DNA of 64,000 nucleotides. It comes from Stutzerimonas nitrititolerans. Lineage in GTDB: Bacteria > Pseudomonadota > Gammaproteobacteria > Pseudomonadales > Pseudomonadaceae. The notes beneath the pieces were generated by a model. The model saw only the letters and a list, made by a program, of their open reading frames with translations. It did no database searches and had not been told where the DNA came from. The stretch spans positions 124,001-188,000 of the forward strand of contig NZ_RFFL01000003.1 in the NCBI RefSeq assembly GCF_003696285.1, written 5' to 3'. The position numbers and the translations under genes were made by a program. Below are positions 17,135 through 25,552 of this stretch, piece after piece. Every line of letters starts with the position of its first letter. The first letter of the stretch is position 1.

Positions 17135-17312
17135 ATTAAATCCCTTCGAGGCGTCCTCTGCTTTTTCCAATATCTCGTTAGCCACCTCGAAGGACATCCG
17201 CACAATCGGCGGATTGGTATTTCCTGCCACGTAATAGAACTGTGCAGGCGTCTGCGTAATCAGGTGAGCGGCCGGATGATTTTCATAACTAATTAAAAAA
17301 ACCTGCAGCGCT
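17090..17312 (-). pseudogene. C-terminal remnant of an unidentified gene
   Basis: The minus strand reads ALQVFLISYENHPAAHLITQ, then TPAQFYYVAGNTNPPIVRMS and FEVANEILEKAEDASKG before drifting to a stop at 17090. The composition is strongly protein-like but the frame is closed upstream by TGA and has no start codon before an internal Met. Only about 17140-17312 is convincing. It appears to be a decayed gene between the orphan and the recombinase. Confidence 0.4.
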
Positions 17313-17410
17313 GCGCTTCATTCAAGTTGCTCGTCTGGCGCTTAATAGGCGCTGAATGACCGCTTTTGGCCGGTTAGCGACGGCCTGACTTCGACCGTCG
17401 CTATACATGG

Positions 17411-18030
17411 TCAAACCTCGGTCTGCTCTGCCATTTCCAAGGCGTCGTCGACCTCAATCCCAAGATATCGAACGGTGCTCTCCAGCTTCGTATGGCCAAG
17501 CAGAAGTTGAACGGCCCGCAAGTTCTTTGTCCTGCGATAGATCAGTGATGCCTTTGTACGTCTCATTGTGTGAGTGCCATACATGGCCGGATCAAGGCCA
17601 ATGGCTTGCACCCAGCCTTTGACGATACGAGCGTATTGACGAGTGGATAGATGGTCTGAGGTGTGCAGCCTGCTCGGGAAAAGGCAGTCCTGGCTACGGA
17701 GCTGGGCTTGGTGTATCCAGGCCGCGAGAGCAGACCGTGTTTGCTCAGTAATTTCGAACTGCACTGGTCGCTTCGTTTTCTGCTGCATAACCATTGCTCG
17801 TGATGACACATGCTCGCCATGAGCAACGTCGCATACACGGAGCTTGGTTAAGTCGCAGGCTCGAAGCTTGCTGTCGATGGCCAGATCGAACAAAGCCAGA
17901 TCCCGGGTTCGTTCTGCAAGCTGAAGCCTTACTCGATGGCCCAGATATCTCTCAGCCGGAGCGGGGTTTTCTGTCCGACCAACTTTCCTTTGTTCCAGGG
18001 CCGGCGGGTGCAGGTAGCAGTGATGTTCAT
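17411..18030 (-). pseudogene. Tyrosine recombinase (about 205 aa) broken by a one-base frameshift
   Basis: The N-terminus (ATG at 18030, AGGA 7 bases upstream) reads MNITATCTRRPWNKGKLVGQ then KTPLRLRDIWAI and stops at GAG-TAA near 17930. The next frame continues VRLQLAERTRDLALFDLAID and runs to 17411 with all catalytic residues of a tyrosine recombinase: R in LRACDL, H-x-x-R in GTHTMRRTKAS, H in LLGHTKL and Y in STVRYLGIE. Intact members of this short family, as I recall them, read DIWAIRVRLQ across the junction, so one base is missing (ATC-GAG for ATC-CGAG) at about 17933-17936. Either the gene is inactive or this is a sequencing error. These short recombinases are dispersed in Pseudomonas accessory regions. 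Confidence 0.8.
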
Positions 18031-18317
18031 GGCAAGTCCTCCACATGTGGGAGGACAAGCATGGCTAGCCTGAGAAGTGGTCGCTAACCGGCCAGAAGCA
18101 GCCGCTCGCTGTAGGCTGCCTTCGACCAATAGCTGCCTGATTTACACAGAGCCCAGTACACCTTCATGCGAGCAAGCCACCGTCGCTGCTACTTCGTCAC
18201 CGATCGGGGGTGGGCCGTATAGGGTTTGGGGCTGGAGGTTGCTGGGCGACCCAGAGTTGGCGCGGCGATGTCAAAATGCTATACGTTTTTGTCAATCAGC
18301 GTGCCAGGGAGGGCTAC
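18031..18317 (+). promoter_or_regulatory. Intergenic region with promoter for the beta-protein gene
   Basis: TTGGCG (18257-18262), a 17-base spacer and TATACG (18280-18285) form a fair sigma70 promoter, predicting a start near 18292, 26 bases before the ATG at 18318. The rest holds nothing recognisable. Confidence 0.45.
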
Positions 18318-19343
18318 ATGGCCAAGTTTCCGACTCATCCGCAGTATATTCCGATCATCAAGTGGCAGGGCTACGAACAGCGAGCTCTTGAGAAGGTCGA
18401 CGCTGCTCTTGTTTCTCGCCTGCGGCCCTGTGTCGAGGTTCGGACCTCTAAGCAGCATGTAAACCTGATTGCGAATCTCCAAACGATCTGGCCGTATGAA
18501 GTGCTGGTGGACTATGCCAATCCTAGTGGCGCACTGACGCATGTTCGCCTGAACGAGTTGCTAGATTTTATGCAGCATGCTGTCCAGCAAAAACTCCCGG
18601 CCTCGCCTGTTTTAGGGCCTGCCTATGTGGCCAGTGTCGGGGCTAGGTTTCTCAAGTTGGCGGAGGCTCTGCCCTCTGTTGTCATCCGCTTGCGGGTGAG
18701 TACGTTGACTATTCCGGATGATAGGCTGCAACTCGCCAAAGGCGCCCACAATTTCTTGAAGACCCATGGGATCACCTCTTCACTGATTGTTGATTTGGGT
18801 GTGAGCCCGAAAGAGTGGATGCCGGCTTCGGTAGCCAGGCTGGGTCAAGATCTGCGGGCGTTAGCAGCCATCGGCTATCAGTCAGTGCACCTGATCTCCG
18901 GGGCTTACCCGGCAAGTCTGGCTGCGGTCAAAACTGGTATGGCGACCTTTAATCGCGATGACTGGGGCTTCTGGTGTGACGTGAATGCCAATGTACCGGA
19001 TCTTAAGATCGGATTTGGTGACTACGGGACGCTTTCGCCGGAATGGACGGAGGAGATTCTGCAGCGCCGCGGTACCCGTATTGCTATCCGGTATACCCGT
19101 GATGACGACTGGCTGGTTCTGCGGGCTGATGGCAATACCACCAACGACTCGATTGCTCTCTCCGAGATCCTCGTGAATACCTACGCTGGCGACTTCAAGG
19201 GGGCTACTTACTCGTTTGGAGACCGCCTCATCGAAGAGCGCGCAGACCCCAATTTGCCGGCGAAGAAAAAGCGCTGCGGGCACTACCACATCACGGAAGC
19301 GTGGAGTCACCACATCGCTTATGTGCTTAAAGAGCAATACTGA
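18318..19343 (+). CDS. Beta family protein (T4 beta-protein-like)
   Basis: 341 residues from ATG 18318, with AGGGAGG five bases upstream; the frame is open further upstream but without a ribosome site. The N-terminus PQYIPIIKWQGYEQRALEKV, the mid-region IRLRVSTLTIPDD and the end CGHYHITEAWSHHIAYVLK fit the beta-protein family (named for a phage T4 protein), whose members occur beside sce7726-type genes and ImmA/IrrE genes. Activity is unknown; the fold is likely an alpha/beta barrel. Its stop overlaps the stop of the convergent sce7726 gene by 17 bp, so the two transcripts are antisense at their ends. The family call is fairly sure; the role in a defence cassette is inferred. Confidence 0.7.
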   Translation: MAKFPTHPQYIPIIKWQGYEQRALEKVDAALVSRLRPCVEVRTSKQHVNLIANLQTIWPYEVLVDYANPSGALTHVRLNELLDFMQHAVQQKLPASPVLGPAYVASVGARFLKLAEALPSVVIRLRVSTLTIPDDRLQLAKGAHNFLKTHGITSSLIVDLGVSPKEWMPASVARLGQDLRALAAIGYQSVHLISGAYPASLAAVKTGMATFNRDDWGFWCDVNANVPDLKIGFGDYGTLSPEWTEEILQRRGTRIAIRYTRDDDWLVLRADGNTTNDSIALSEILVNTYAGDFKGATYSFGDRLIEERADPNLPAKKKRCGHYHITEAWSHHIAYVLKEQY

Positions 19344-19893
19344 GACTGGGGCAAGCTCGATTGATCAAACGTTGCCGGACTTTGATTTTGAGCTCCTCCA
19401 GGGGCAGTAGCTCGGTGAGCTTGGCTTGAATGACATAGAGGCTTTTGCTCTTGAAGCCGCGGGTGACTCCCTGCTCTTCAAGTATCTGCAGTGCCTCTTC
19501 GCGCTTGAGTAGCGTGACCAGAACGCCAGGCTCGTGGCGCTTGTTGAGTTTGGCTTTTCGCACTTGTTTGAATGCCTGGCCAGCCTTATCCGGCACCACC
19601 ATGATGCCCCACCATGACGGCAGCATTGGCATAGCCTTCTTGAGGTGGCATTCGGCGGTAACCAGAGTCACTTGATCGAACGCACGTGCGTAGCGAGAGC
19701 CTTGGCCAACCAAGCGAGTCAGCGAGTCGCTGGCGCTTTTTATCTCGTAGCAATGCATGTCCATGACTTGCACAAGATCCGCACGAATCTCACCACCGTT
19801 GAGTTCGACCTCCTCCAGGAAATGGAAGGAGTCAGTCGGCCTCACCGTTGCTAGGTGGTGAGATAGGGCAAGTTTTATTTCAGCTTCACGCAT
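19327..19893 (-). CDS. sce7726 family protein, PD-(D/E)XK nuclease-like
   Basis: 188 residues. Core motif: GGEIRADLVQV (Asp 39) followed by CYEIKSASDSLTRL (Glu 50, Lys 52) and GQGSRYARAFDQVTLVT, the D...E-x-K arrangement of PD-(D/E)XK nucleases, with an N-terminal MREAEIKLAL helix typical of the family. sce7726-family genes are usually next to a beta-like (sce7725) gene, as here. It is transcribed away from the HTH operon that starts at 20015, so 19894-20014 is a shared divergent promoter region. The ribosome site before ATG 19893 is weak. A DNA-cutting partner for the beta protein is a reasonable but untested idea. Confidence 0.7.
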   Translation of the reverse strand: MREAEIKLALSHHLATVRPTDSFHFLEEVELNGGEIRADLVQVMDMHCYEIKSASDSLTRLVGQGSRYARAFDQVTLVTAECHLKKAMPMLPSWWGIMVVPDKAGQAFKQVRKAKLNKRHEPGVLVTLLKREEALQILEEQGVTRGFKSKSLYVIQAKLTELLPLEELKIKVRQRLINRACPSLSIAL

Positions 19894-19990
19894 GTTCGAT
19901 TCTCAAAGGGGAGGCCATCATGCCGAAAAAATGGCTCACTTGTCCTCGTATTTCAGACCGCTGAAGGCATTCTAGTGGCTGCTTAGCTGT

Positions 19991-20016
19991 ATGCAAATAT
20001 GCTAAAATATTTGCAT
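19991..20016. promoter_or_regulatory. Perfect palindromic operator overlapping the HTH start codon
   Basis: ATGCAAATAT (19991-20000), six bases, ATATTTGCAT (20007-20016): perfect 10-bp arms. The right arm contains the A and T of the ATG at 20015. A TAAAAT -10 element at 20003-20008 would start RNA close to the ATG, and no ribosome site is present, suggesting a leaderless, autorepressed transcript. Confidence 0.55.
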
Positions 20017-20413
20017 GAGAAAAAATAAAGATCTGCCCCGGATTATCACTGAGCTTCGCGGGTATTTCGCCAGTGAAGGGCTGGAGACCAGTGCTTCAAT
20101 TTCAAGGGCTACAGGCGTTAATCAATCACAGGTCTATCGTAATCTTTTTGACTCGCCGAAACGTTTCACTAAGACGCATCTTCGTTTATGCGAATATGCA
20201 AAAATAGATACCCAGGATGAGGCTGCTGATCCGCGGTCGAGCGACATCTTGATGGGGGCGCTAGCTTCTGTGTGGGATGGCTCAGATGTCCATGCTCGCA
20301 GGCTGGCAGATCTGCTTTTTGCTCATAGCCGGGCGGGCATGGGAAAATCAACTAATGGAAGAGCGTTAGAGGAGACTGCAAATGCAAGACGCAAAGACTC
20401 CGATAACCGTTAA
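20015..20413 (+). CDS. HTH transcriptional regulator of the ImmA/IrrE-PIN operon
   Basis: 132 residues. Residues 5-60 form a helix-turn-helix (IITELRGYFASEGLETSASI then SRATGVNQSQVYRNLF), with the recognition helix at VNQSQVYRNL. The C-terminal half is Ala/Arg/Asp-rich and likely flexible or dimerising. No ribosome site precedes the ATG, which overlaps a palindrome, so the protein probably represses its own leaderless message. Its last 32 bases overlap the ImmA/IrrE gene. The arrangement regulator plus ImmA/IrrE protease is classical: the protease cleaves the repressor upon a stress signal. Confidence 0.65.
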   Translation: MRKNKDLPRIITELRGYFASEGLETSASISRATGVNQSQVYRNLFDSPKRFTKTHLRLCEYAKIDTQDEAADPRSSDILMGALASVWDGSDVHARRLADLLFAHSRAGMGKSTNGRALEETANARRKDSDNR

Positions 20414-21416
20414 ATCCACGTTCGAACGCCTCCAGGCAGCGGGTTACCCTCGTGCGTATGTCACGAAGCTATTGCCTGACTGGTGGGACAACAGTCTCTT
20501 CAAGACCAGTGCTGGAGCGTTCCAGTTTGCTCTGATCCTGAAGCAGCGGCTGGGTTTGGACGTTAGTTTTGGGCAAGACGGTGATTTGACAATCCAGCCG
20601 CGGGCGGCTCGTGCCAATTTCAAGCATCGGGCAGATACGCGAGTTGAAGAGTTGGATGTCGCTGCTGGCCTCGGCATTGCTTTGGCGCGCCTGGCGGTTT
20701 TTGCATCTACTGCCTATCGCAATCTGCCGAATGACCCAAGCGTGCTTAACGAGATGGTGCGCACTCTCAGTGGTCGAGAGTGTGTCGACTTCGAGGGCCT
20801 GCTGGATTTGTGCTGGGGGCATGGCATTCCCGTCTTGTTCCTCAAAGACATGCCTAAGAACACCAAGAAAATGACGGGCATGGCAGTGATGGTCGATGGC
20901 CGGCCTGCCATCTTGCTTGGGTTCGGACACGATCAGAAGTCCCGGCAACTGTTTGTTCTAGCGCACGAGTTGGCCCACATTCTCTGTGGCCACGTTCAAG
21001 ACAACGGCGCTCTCATCGATGAAGAGATTGCTGATGTGAGTGAGGGGCTAGAGGGAAGAGCCCAGGTTGTGCGTGATGATCAGGAGAGGGAGGCAGATAG
21101 CTTTGCTCTACAGCTGATCAGAAATGGCCAACTAGAGGTTGCCCGCCGAATTCCTCGCCAAGCTTCTGCAGCAATGCTAGCAGCCGCAACGTTTCGGCTT
21201 GGTCGAGAGAGTGGTATCGATCAGGGACACCTGATCCTGTCCTATGCCAAAGAGCACGATGACTGGATGAAAGCCTCTCAGGCATTACGCTTCCTTCCTC
21301 CGACTGCTGGAGCTATCGATGTGCTCCGGGAGCGGTTCATGAACAATATCGATTTTTCGGCGATCACCGCCGAGAGCAGTGAACACCTTCTTGCGATGCA
21401 GGGATTTGCGGAGTAA
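20382..21416 (+). CDS. ImmA/IrrE family metallo-endopeptidase
   Basis: 344 residues. Zinc-protease motif H-E-L-A-H within LFVLAHELAHILCGHVQ (about residues 189-204) with a downstream third-ligand Glu in DQEREADSFALQLI (about 228). The N-terminal 150 residues include a helical domain and the stretch IPVLFLKDMPKNTKKMTGMA typical of the family. Starts inside the HTH gene (32-base overlap) with GAGGAG 7 bases upstream. ImmA/IrrE proteins cleave XRE-type repressors after DNA damage or phage signals; the adjacent HTH protein is the obvious substrate. The PIN-like gene follows at once, making a three-gene unit: repressor, protease, effector. Confidence 0.85.
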   Translation: MQDAKTPITVKSTFERLQAAGYPRAYVTKLLPDWWDNSLFKTSAGAFQFALILKQRLGLDVSFGQDGDLTIQPRAARANFKHRADTRVEELDVAAGLGIALARLAVFASTAYRNLPNDPSVLNEMVRTLSGRECVDFEGLLDLCWGHGIPVLFLKDMPKNTKKMTGMAVMVDGRPAILLGFGHDQKSRQLFVLAHELAHILCGHVQDNGALIDEEIADVSEGLEGRAQVVRDDQEREADSFALQLIRNGQLEVARRIPRQASAAMLAAATFRLGRESGIDQGHLILSYAKEHDDWMKASQALRFLPPTAGAIDVLRERFMNNIDFSAITAESSEHLLAMQGFAE

Positions 21417-21423
21417 CTCGATC

Positions 21424-22050
21424 TTGTATTTGCTTGATAGCGATGCAGCCAAAAAAATCTGCCAATACCGCCTGCTAAATGAGCTGGCTGCGGCGCTGGG
21501 TTGCGCTTTGAGTGATTTTGCAGTGCTTCCACAGCTCAAGTATCAGCTGAAGCTGGCCAATACTGATAAGGCACGCGACAAGCTCGGTAGCCAAGAGGCT
21601 GTGGACATGGCCAGGCAGCTTGTTGAGGCGGCTTCTGAGGTGGTCGTGTTGGCTGACTCAGCCAATCCGTTACTAGAGCTGAACAGGCCGGACATCGACT
21701 CTGGAGAGGCTACCCTCTTCGCTGCTTTACATGGCGATGATGACTCAAGCCTGGTAAGCGGTGATAAGCGCGCATTTGTTGCTCTCTCAAAGGTAGATGA
21801 TATTCCGGTTGTGGATGCCCTTTGGGCTCGCCTGATTTGTTTGGAGGAGGCCTTGCTCCTCATTTTGCAACATGCGGAGTTTCAGCAAGTCTCCGAAAAG
21901 GTTCGCTCAGTGCCGGTTGTGGATATGGCGATCAGCATCGCCTTCGGCCGAGTGCACGCCAACCCCATCGATGACGTATTGAATGGGTTGAATAGCTATC
22001 TGCTAGATCTGCAGGCCAATACCTCTGGTAAATACCAACTGCCCAGCTAA
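21424..22050 (+). CDS. PIN-like nuclease, probable effector
   Basis: 208 residues from a TTG at 21424, chosen because GGAG (21410-21413) lies 10 bases upstream and the PIN fold begins at once (LYLLDSDAAKKICQY); a GTG at 21379 would overlap the protease gene. PIN-type acidic residues are visible: Asp in LLDSD, Glu in DIDSGEATLF, and Asp in LVSGDKRAF. This matches RNA-cleaving toxins, and PIN proteins paired with an XRE-type regulator and an ImmA/IrrE protease (for instance DUF4411) are known, though this protein is not clearly that family. Probably released from repression when the protease cuts the HTH protein. Confidence 0.65.
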   Translation: MYLLDSDAAKKICQYRLLNELAAALGCALSDFAVLPQLKYQLKLANTDKARDKLGSQEAVDMARQLVEAASEVVVLADSANPLLELNRPDIDSGEATLFAALHGDDDSSLVSGDKRAFVALSKVDDIPVVDALWARLICLEEALLLILQHAEFQQVSEKVRSVPVVDMAISIAFGRVHANPIDDVLNGLNSYLLDLQANTSGKYQLPS

Positions 22051-22337
22051 GGGTGAATAGCCCCCCTCCCTTAGAGACCTCCACGCCTCACAGAAGGTCT
22101 TCTAAGCCACTGAAGAACAGTCCGCTTCTGGCCGAACCCAGCCATCGCCATAGATCCCAGCGTCAGCGATGAGCGCCCCAGGGCCGAGAGGGCCTGCCGG
22201 CTAGATGCCCCTTACGCCAGCGCGACCCGCCTTGGCGGGTGAGGCCTTACACACGACACCTCGCCCTTAGGCCCAGACACCGTCTCCATCGTCTTCCAGC
22301 TAACCGAGCTTTTATTGATTGAGACCTAACCACGCGC
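22051..22337. other. Intergenic stretch around repeat copy B
   Basis: Apart from repeat copy B, no gene, promoter or terminator could be supported. This is the boundary where AT-richer island genes give way to higher-GC genes. Confidence 0.35.
22120..22244. repeat. Flanking repeat element, copy B
   Basis: Direct-orientation partner of 9284-9412; identical blocks at 22160-22183 and 22214-22228, with a terminal hairpin ACCCGCC/GGCGGGT (22226-22241) at the position of a different hairpin in copy A. Confidence 0.6.
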
Positions 22338-23009
22338 TTACCGACAAATCGCCTCGCACGGAATCCCGTCCCCATCACCATCAATGCGGGGGTTTCGGCA
22401 CGACCGAAGCTGAAACCTGGCTTCTGCGCACCCGCTCATCTGCCGGCAGGACTTGATCACCGAGCAGCTGAAGCCGCTCTGCTGAGGTGACGTCGAGGGA
22501 GGCCGTATCGATGCACGCTGCGACGTGGAGCCGCTTCGCTGTGCCTGCCGCCATTCAGAAGGCGCCACCTGCTCCGATTTCGGCAACGACCAGATGCCTC
22601 GCTTGAACTCCTTCGCCACCGCTTCGAGGTTCAAGAGGCTGCGGTCCTTCAGGTAGTCGCGATATACCCAGGCGGCTCCGGTCCTGACCATCTCGGCGTT
22701 CACGTCGGTATTGCCAACTGTCACGCGCGCTACGGTGCGGCCGTAACGGTCGAGGTCCTGGATGTGGAGGGTGACGTCCTTGCCAAACACCAAGCCTGAC
22801 AGGGCCTGCCGTGCACGACTGCCGTACGGCTGCTTCAATTCCGGTGCGTCGATTTCACCCAGTCGTACCCGCACCTGATCCTTGTGGGCAGTAAGGCAAC
22901 TGAAGGTATCCCCATCGGCGATACCAATGACACGACAGTCAATCGACTCGGCGGCGACGGGAAGGGCCGTGAAGAGTAGAGCGGTCAAGAAATAGCGCAG
23001 CATGGGCAT
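22338..23009 (-). CDS. Secreted thermonuclease with excalibur calcium-binding tail
   Basis: 223 residues. A signal peptide (LRYFLTALLFTALPVAAES) is followed by a staphylococcal-nuclease (SNase) domain, residues 23-145: GIADGDTFSC, VRVRLGEIDAPELKQPYGSR (catalytic Arg and calcium Asp), and DLDRYGRTVARVTV. A Ser/Gln-rich linker leads to an excalibur domain (FSCSVIKSC... DGDGDGIPCE) that binds calcium. It likely degrades DNA or RNA outside the cytoplasm. ATG at 23009 or 23003 both precede the signal peptide. Single gene, no partner. Confidence 0.85.
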   Translation of the reverse strand: MPMLRYFLTALLFTALPVAAESIDCRVIGIADGDTFSCLTAHKDQVRVRLGEIDAPELKQPYGSRARQALSGLVFGKDVTLHIQDLDRYGRTVARVTVGNTDVNAEMVRTGAAWVYRDYLKDRSLLNLEAVAKEFKRGIWSLPKSEQVAPSEWRQAQRSGSTSQRASIRPPSTSPQQSGFSCSVIKSCRQMSGCAEARFQLRSCRNPRIDGDGDGIPCEAICR

Positions 23010-23276
23010 CCGTGCGGTTAAAAGGCGCGAAGTTAGCAGGCTGGTCGAACACTGTCAGAGAGCCGCGTCTCAGGCGTGCCGGGTAGGTCAATGCACCCGC
23101 TAACTTCTTGATTATCAGAACGGCCGTTTTGCCGGCAATCTCCGCCGTATTGTGCACCTTAACGAATGACTCTGAGCTTTTCTCGATGTCCGTGAACCAC
23201 GCCAGACTTGGCTATGCGGGGCTGGGTTAATGTGTCGAGACAGCACCCATCGACGGGCTGCCACAAGGAGGTGCAC

Positions 23277-23765
23277 ATGCGGCGTTTTGGGTTACAGGCG
23301 GCGTTCGTGCTGATCGCACTGGGCGCGGGTACGGCCCTTGGCGGGTTCTATCTGGGGGCGGCACCACAGGTGCCAGACGTCATTCGTCCACCGCTGGACA
23401 TCATGGCGGATGCCGACGAGGTACGTGTCTGGGGCGCCTGGGAGGTGCTGGCCGGATATGTCCCGCCCGGCACGGGCGCCGTTGAAATCCGTTGTTTCAG
23501 GCAGGCGGGGCTTTGTGTAGAAGCGCAGGCCAACCTGCTTCAGCACACCGAGGGCGAGGACTTGATGGCCGAGGCCCGGCTCTACCAGATCACGGCCTGG
23601 AGCGACGACATTGTCGAGGCCGCACAACTCACCACGTCAGCTGATTGCGGACAGAACCGCTTGGAAATCCGTTTAGGTGAGCAGGGCGCTCGTCGATCCT
23701 GGAGTGGTATCGGGGCGTGCGAAGTCGATCCGGGGCACGCTTACCTGGTCGGAGATCCGCTCTAG
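23277..23765 (+). CDS. Membrane-anchored or secreted hypothetical protein
   Basis: 162 residues from ATG 23277, with AGGAGGT four bases upstream (a longer in-frame start at 23208 lacks one). Residues 6-27 (LQAAFVLIALGAGTALGGFYLG) are a signal anchor. The rest is a single domain with Cys residues in IRCFRQAGLC, SADCGQ and GIGACEVD that could pair in the periplasm. I do not recognise the family. It stands alone, upstream of the alcohol dehydrogenase. Confidence 0.6.
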   Translation: MRRFGLQAAFVLIALGAGTALGGFYLGAAPQVPDVIRPPLDIMADADEVRVWGAWEVLAGYVPPGTGAVEIRCFRQAGLCVEAQANLLQHTEGEDLMAEARLYQITAWSDDIVEAAQLTTSADCGQNRLEIRLGEQGARRSWSGIGACEVDPGHAYLVGDPL

Positions 23766-23882
23766 GCCGGGTCGCCGCCCGTCGCCGTTCATCGTGTCGG
23801 CCTGGTGACGTTGACCCGGGTCAATCAGTCTGTTGCCTTGCAGGCGCAGGCTGAGGTTTTCCCACTCGAAACGGAGCAGACA

Positions 23883-24911
23883 ATGGATACAACCATGAAA
23901 GCCGCCGTGGTACGTGCCTTCGGACAACCGCTGGTGATCGAGGAGGTCGCGGTGCCACGACCGGGGCCGGGGCAGGTGCTGATGAAGGTCGAAGCCTGTG
24001 GGGTCTGCCATACCGACCTGCACGCCGCTGAGGGTGATTGGCCGGTAAAACCTGAGCCGCCCTTCATCCCTGGCCACGAGGGCGTCGGCCACGTGGTGGC
24101 GGTGGGCGCGGGCGTCACGCATGTACGCGAAGGCGACCGTATCGGCGTACCGTGGCTGTATTCGGCCTGCGGCCACTGTGTGCATTGTCTCGGCGGCTGG
24201 GAAACACTGTGCGAAACGCAGCAGAACACCGGCTATTCGGTCAACGGCAGCTTCGCCCAGTACGTGGTGGCCGATGCCAACTATGTCGGTCTGCTGCCCC
24301 AGAGCATCGGTTTCGTTGAGATCGCGCCGGTGCTATGCGCCGGCGTGACCGTCTACAAGGGTCTGAAGGTCACCGACACCAAGCCAGGCGACTGGGTGGT
24401 GATCTCCGGCATCGGTGGGCTCGGCCACATGGCGGTGCAGTATGCCAAGGCCATGGGCCTGAACGTGGCGGCGGTCGATATCGACGACAGCAAGCTGCGC
24501 CTGGCTGAACGCCTCGGCGCCCAGCTCACGGTCAATGCGCTCACTACAGACCCGGCTGCCTTCATCAAGAAAGAAATCGGCGGTGCACACGGTGCGCTGG
24601 TCACTGCGGTATCACCGAAAGCCTTCGCCCAGGCCGCCGGCATGCTGCGTCGTGGCGGCACGATGTCGTTGGTTGGGCTGCCGCCAGGGGACTTCCCGCT
24701 GGACATCTTCGGCATGGTGCTCAATGGCATCACCGTGCGTGGTTCGATCGTTGGCACCCGGCTGGATCTGCAGGAGTCACTTGAGTTCGCAGCGCAAGGC
24801 AAAGTTGGCGCCACTGTCGCCACGGATCGCCTGGAAAACATCAATGCGATCTTTGCACACATGCACAAGGGTGAGATTGAGGGCCGCATCGTGCTCGATA
24901 TGACGCTGTAG
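23883..24911 (+). CDS. adhP: Zinc-dependent alcohol dehydrogenase, AdhP type
   Basis: 342 residues, the usual length. Oxidises primary alcohols to aldehydes with NAD. Catalytic zinc ligands: C in [17 protein letters not shown] and H-E in GHEGVGHV; structural zinc Cys set in [20 protein letters not shown]-binding GIGGLGH near residue 178. The Met at 23883 has GGAG nearby and matches the family start MKAAVV; an in-frame ORF extends to 23805 without support. Monocistronic. High GC like core genes. Confidence 0.9.
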   Translation: MDTTMKAAVVRAFGQPLVIEEVAVPRPGPGQVLMKVEACGVCHTDLHAAEGDWPVKPEPPFIPGHEGVGHVVAVGAGVTHVREGDRIGVPWLYSACGHCVHCLGGWETLCETQQNTGYSVNGSFAQYVVADANYVGLLPQSIGFVEIAPVLCAGVTVYKGLKVTDTKPGDWVVISGIGGLGHMAVQYAKAMGLNVAAVDIDDSKLRLAERLGAQLTVNALTTDPAAFIKKEIGGAHGALVTAVSPKAFAQAAGMLRRGGTMSLVGLPPGDFPLDIFGMVLNGITVRGSIVGTRLDLQESLEFAAQGKVGATVATDRLENINAIFAHMHKGEIEGRIVLDMTL

Positions 24912-25015
24912 CCGCATGCCGACACACCACCAGCGCAACGGGGAGCAGATTGTCGCCCTCAGCTTCGCGCTCGATCAGACGGCTGTGACATCGCTTGTCG
25001 TTCTGGTGGGCGCGC

Positions 25016-25045
25016 AAAAAAAAGAAAAGGGGGCCGAAGCCCCCC
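25016..25045 (-). terminator. Strong rho-independent terminator after radC
   Basis: Minus strand GGGGGC-TTCG-GCCCCC (25044-25029) followed by TTTTCTTTTTTTT. It is 7 bp from the stop of the RadC gene. Confidence 0.85.
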
Positions 25046-25051
25046 TCTGGC

Positions 25052-25552
25052 CTATAACAGCCCGAGCTCGGCAAACGACACCTGCTCCTGACCCGCCACG
25101 ATGATGTGATCGAGTGTGCGCACGTCAATCAGCTCCAGCGCGTCCTTGAGCTTTCGGGTCAGCGTCCTGTCCGCCTGGCTCGGCTCTGCATGCCCGCTCG
25201 GATGATTGTGCGAAAGGATCACCGCCGCCGCATTGAGCTTAAGGGCCTCCTTCACGACTTCGCGCGGATATACCGAGGCGCTGTCGATGGTCCCGCGGAA
25301 CATCTCGACGTACTTGATCAGCCGATGCTGGTTGTCGAGAAACAGTACTGCAAAGGCTTCATGCTCCAGGCCCGCGAGCTTGGCGCCCAGGTACTCCTTG
25401 ACGATGTCAGGCGCATTGAACGGTGCGCCCCGCCGGACTTTCAGGTCGACGACCCGGCGTGCGGCTTCGAGGATCTGATCGGCTGTGGCCGGCAGGTAAT
25501 GCCCTTCGGCATCACGGACCAGGAGGGACGACTCGAAGGTGAATTGAGACAT
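25052..25552 (-). CDS. RadC-family JAB/MPN domain protein
   Basis: 166 residues, matching the short RadC-like proteins carried by integrative and conjugative elements rather than chromosomal RadC (about 220 aa with a helix-hairpin-helix front). JAMM metalloprotease-like motif: E in LEHEAFAVLFLD, and SHNHPSGHAEPSQAD. MSQFTFESS is the family start; the longer ORF to 25711 covers the leader of such elements. Its presence with Phd/VapC and DUF736 genes marks mobile DNA. Confidence 0.85.
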   Translation of the reverse strand: MSQFTFESSLLVRDAEGHYLPATADQILEAARRVVDLKVRRGAPFNAPDIVKEYLGAKLAGLEHEAFAVLFLDNQHRLIKYVEMFRGTIDSASVYPREVVKEALKLNAAAVILSHNHPSGHAEPSQADRTLTRKLKDALELIDVRTLDHIIVAGQEQVSFAELGLL

